A stretch of DNA of 64,000 nt from Paucihalobacter sp036825875 (GTDB lineage Bacteria > Bacteroidota > Bacteroidia > Flavobacteriales > Flavobacteriaceae), in the NCBI RefSeq assembly GCF_036825875.1, contig NZ_DAISXK010000005.1, positions 37,673 to 101,672 of the forward strand, given 5' to 3'. Of the stretch, positions 62,839-64,000 are shown piece after piece. The notes below the pieces were generated by a model that ran no database searches, was not told the origin of the DNA, and worked only from the letters and a program-made list of their open reading frames with translations. The translations under genes were made by a program, and so were the position numbers. Within the stretch, counting starts at the first letter, position 1, and every line of letters begins with the position of its first letter.

Positions 62839-63195
62839 ATGTCAAGAGACGAAGAATTAAAAATAAGATGGCAGGAATTAGTTACCAAACTATCCAATAA
62901 ATTTGCCGATGGAGAGCAACTGGATTTAGATGCTATTATTTATTTAATTGGGGTTCAAGAGTTGCAACAACCACACCGTGAATATAAAAAAGACCACAAA
63001 TTAGACCTCATGCATATAGCTATCTGTCGCGTTTTAGAACCTTACGGATACTACAAATTTAGCTATATAGACGACGAAGGTTGGCCACATTATCAGGTAA
63101 CAGAACAATTGCCGTTTTTAAAAGCTGGTGAGCAAAGTATTCTAATGAAAGAAGCCATCGTTAACTACTTTTTAGAAAATCAATATATAAACTAA
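62839..63195 (+). CDS. Conserved small protein of unknown function
   Basis: A cytosolic 118-residue protein, mostly helical with a short beta end (YGYYKFSYIDDEGWPHYQVTEQLPFL). No cysteine, membrane segment or known motif. Its own -7 box and its place between cvpA and pheS resemble other flavobacterial genomes. Function unknown. Confidence 0.7.
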   Translation: MSRDEELKIRWQELVTKLSNKFADGEQLDLDAIIYLIGVQELQQPHREYKKDHKLDLMHIAICRVLEPYGYYKFSYIDDEGWPHYQVTEQLPFLKAGEQSILMKEAIVNYFLENQYIN

Positions 63196-63305
63196 TAATT
63201 TGGGCATTGCCCTAAACTCCAAAAAGTCGAGGGTAGTGCTTTCTTCCCAACATTTGACGAGTACAACAATTGCTGAATCACTTACATAGGTTTCGTAAAA
63301 AAAAC

Positions 63306-63313
63306 TAAATTTG
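63306..63313 (+). promoter_or_regulatory. -7 box of pheS
   Basis: TAAATTTG (TAnnTTTG), 47 bases before the ATG at 63361. Confidence 0.5.
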
Positions 63314-63360
63314 CAATCCATTTAGGAAGTTAGGGTTCTTAAAAACATTATTGAACGGTT

Positions 63361-64000
63361 ATGATAGATCAAATTAAAGAACATATTGCCAAAGCCGAAA
63401 GCTTTCAATCTACTTCAAATGAAGCTATTGAGGCATTTCGTATAGAGTATTTAGGAAAAAAAGGGTTATTGAATCAATTTTTTGCTGCTTTCAAAAATGT
63501 TCCTAATGAACAAAAGAAGGAATTTGGCCAAACCGTCAACACACTCAAAAAAACAGCTGAAGAAAAAGTAAGTAGCCTGAAAGCTGCCATCGAGAACCAG
63601 CAGGAAGTTAAAGGTGTTTATGGCGATTTATCTCGCCCAGGTGAACCTATTGCCATCGGTGCGCGTCATCCTATTTCAATCGTAAAAAATCAAATCATCG
63701 ATATATTTTCTAGAATTGGTTTTAATGTGAGTGAAGGTCCAGAAATTGAAGATGATTGGCATAATTTCACGGCTTTAAACTTACCCGAATACCATCCGGC
63801 ACGCGATATGCAGGATACTTTTTTTATTCAAACCAATCCAGATATTTTGCTACGCACGCACACCAGCTCTGTTCAAGTGCGTTATATGGAAAGCAACAAA
63901 CCACCCATTAGAACCATTTCACCAGGACGCGTGTATCGCAACGAAGCTATTTCGGCGCGTTCGCATTGTTTTTTCCATCAGGTAGAAGGTTTGTATATTG
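63361..64000 (+). CDS. pheS: Phenylalanine-tRNA ligase alpha subunit, N-terminal two-thirds (cut by window edge)
   Basis: Cytosolic class II aminoacyl-tRNA synthetase subunit; 213 codons visible of about 340. The N-terminal coiled coil (about 1-85, EYLGKKGLLNQFFAAFKNVP) is followed by the catalytic domain with motif 1 (GARHPISIVKNQIIDIFSRIGF) and motif 2 (YRNEAISARSHCFFHQVEG). Also GPEIEDDWHNFTALNLPEYHPARDMQDTFFI. Motif 3 lies beyond the window. Identification is certain from the motifs. Confidence 0.97.
   Translation, partial: MIDQIKEHIAKAESFQSTSNEAIEAFRIEYLGKKGLLNQFFAAFKNVPNEQKKEFGQTVNTLKKTAEEKVSSLKAAIENQQEVKGVYGDLSRPGEPIAIGARHPISIVKNQIIDIFSRIGFNVSEGPEIEDDWHNFTALNLPEYHPARDMQDTFFIQTNPDILLRTHTSSVQVRYMESNKPPIRTISPGRVYRNEAISARSHCFFHQVEGLYI

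Overview
The window is AT-rich chromosomal DNA from a marine-type member of the Flavobacteriaceae (Bacteroidota). This rests on four signs: TAnnTTTG-type -7 promoter boxes with no obvious Shine-Dalgarno sequences, type IX secretion (T9SS) sorting domains of both the A and B kind, a complete Bat (aerotolerance) operon, and DUF4382, TonB-receptor and ferrochelatase proteins of flavobacterial type. It contains no ribosomal operon, prophage, transposase or CRISPR array. Three runs of N (27181-27190, 30185-30284, 61368-61467) are assembly gaps. The sequence at their edges suggests that none of the three gap lengths is real.

Layout. 1-8471 is a haem neighbourhood: the 5' part of hemA faces an AraC-type regulator, a small exported protein, hemH, a MATE exporter, a large Asp-box protein and hemJ. 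8.5-15.5 kb is housekeeping and signalling: an NtrY-like kinase, a crotonase, a second AraC regulator, an HD hydrolase, a PlsC acyltransferase, a bacilliredoxin and a TerB-DnaJ membrane protein. 15.5-16.5 kb is an Xre-RES toxin-antitoxin pair with a clear twin operator. 16.5-22.9 kb is a metal-ion island: a TonB receptor and a DtxR-family regulator diverge over a palindromic box, followed by a ZIP transporter and feoA-feoB with a 45-residue Cys-rich partner gene. 22.9-27.2 kb holds SCO, an M1 peptidase with a T9SS tail, RseP and two tRNA genes (Asn, Pro) broken by a gap.

27.6-37.9 kb is a block of three very large, repeat-built T9SS substrates, with a decayed remnant of a fourth between the second and third. 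38-48 kb holds an MFS carrier, a membrane-bound XRE regulator, an isoaspartyl peptidase, an ALDH7-type dehydrogenase, a lipoprotein/outer-membrane pair, a lipoprotein pseudogene with two in-frame stops, an AlbA_2-domain protein, an SDR and an aldo-keto reductase. 48.2-49.8 kb has two DUF4382 lipoproteins. 50-59.3 kb is the MoxR-DUF58-(550-residue protein)-BatA-B-C-D-E operon. 59.4-64 kb has a small membrane protein, a SulP anion transporter next to a beta-carbonic anhydrase (probable bicarbonate handling), CvpA, a conserved small protein and the 5' two-thirds of pheS.

The best regulatory signals are direct repeats 21 bp apart between hemA and the AraC gene, two ACA-N2-TGT palindromes 21 bp apart around the toxin-antitoxin promoter, and a TTTAG-N6-CTAAA box between the TonB receptor and the DtxR gene. 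No clearly new defence or mobile system was found. The least explained items are the extra Bat-operon protein, the secreted protein between the AraC gene and hemH, and the turnover of the T9SS-substrate block.
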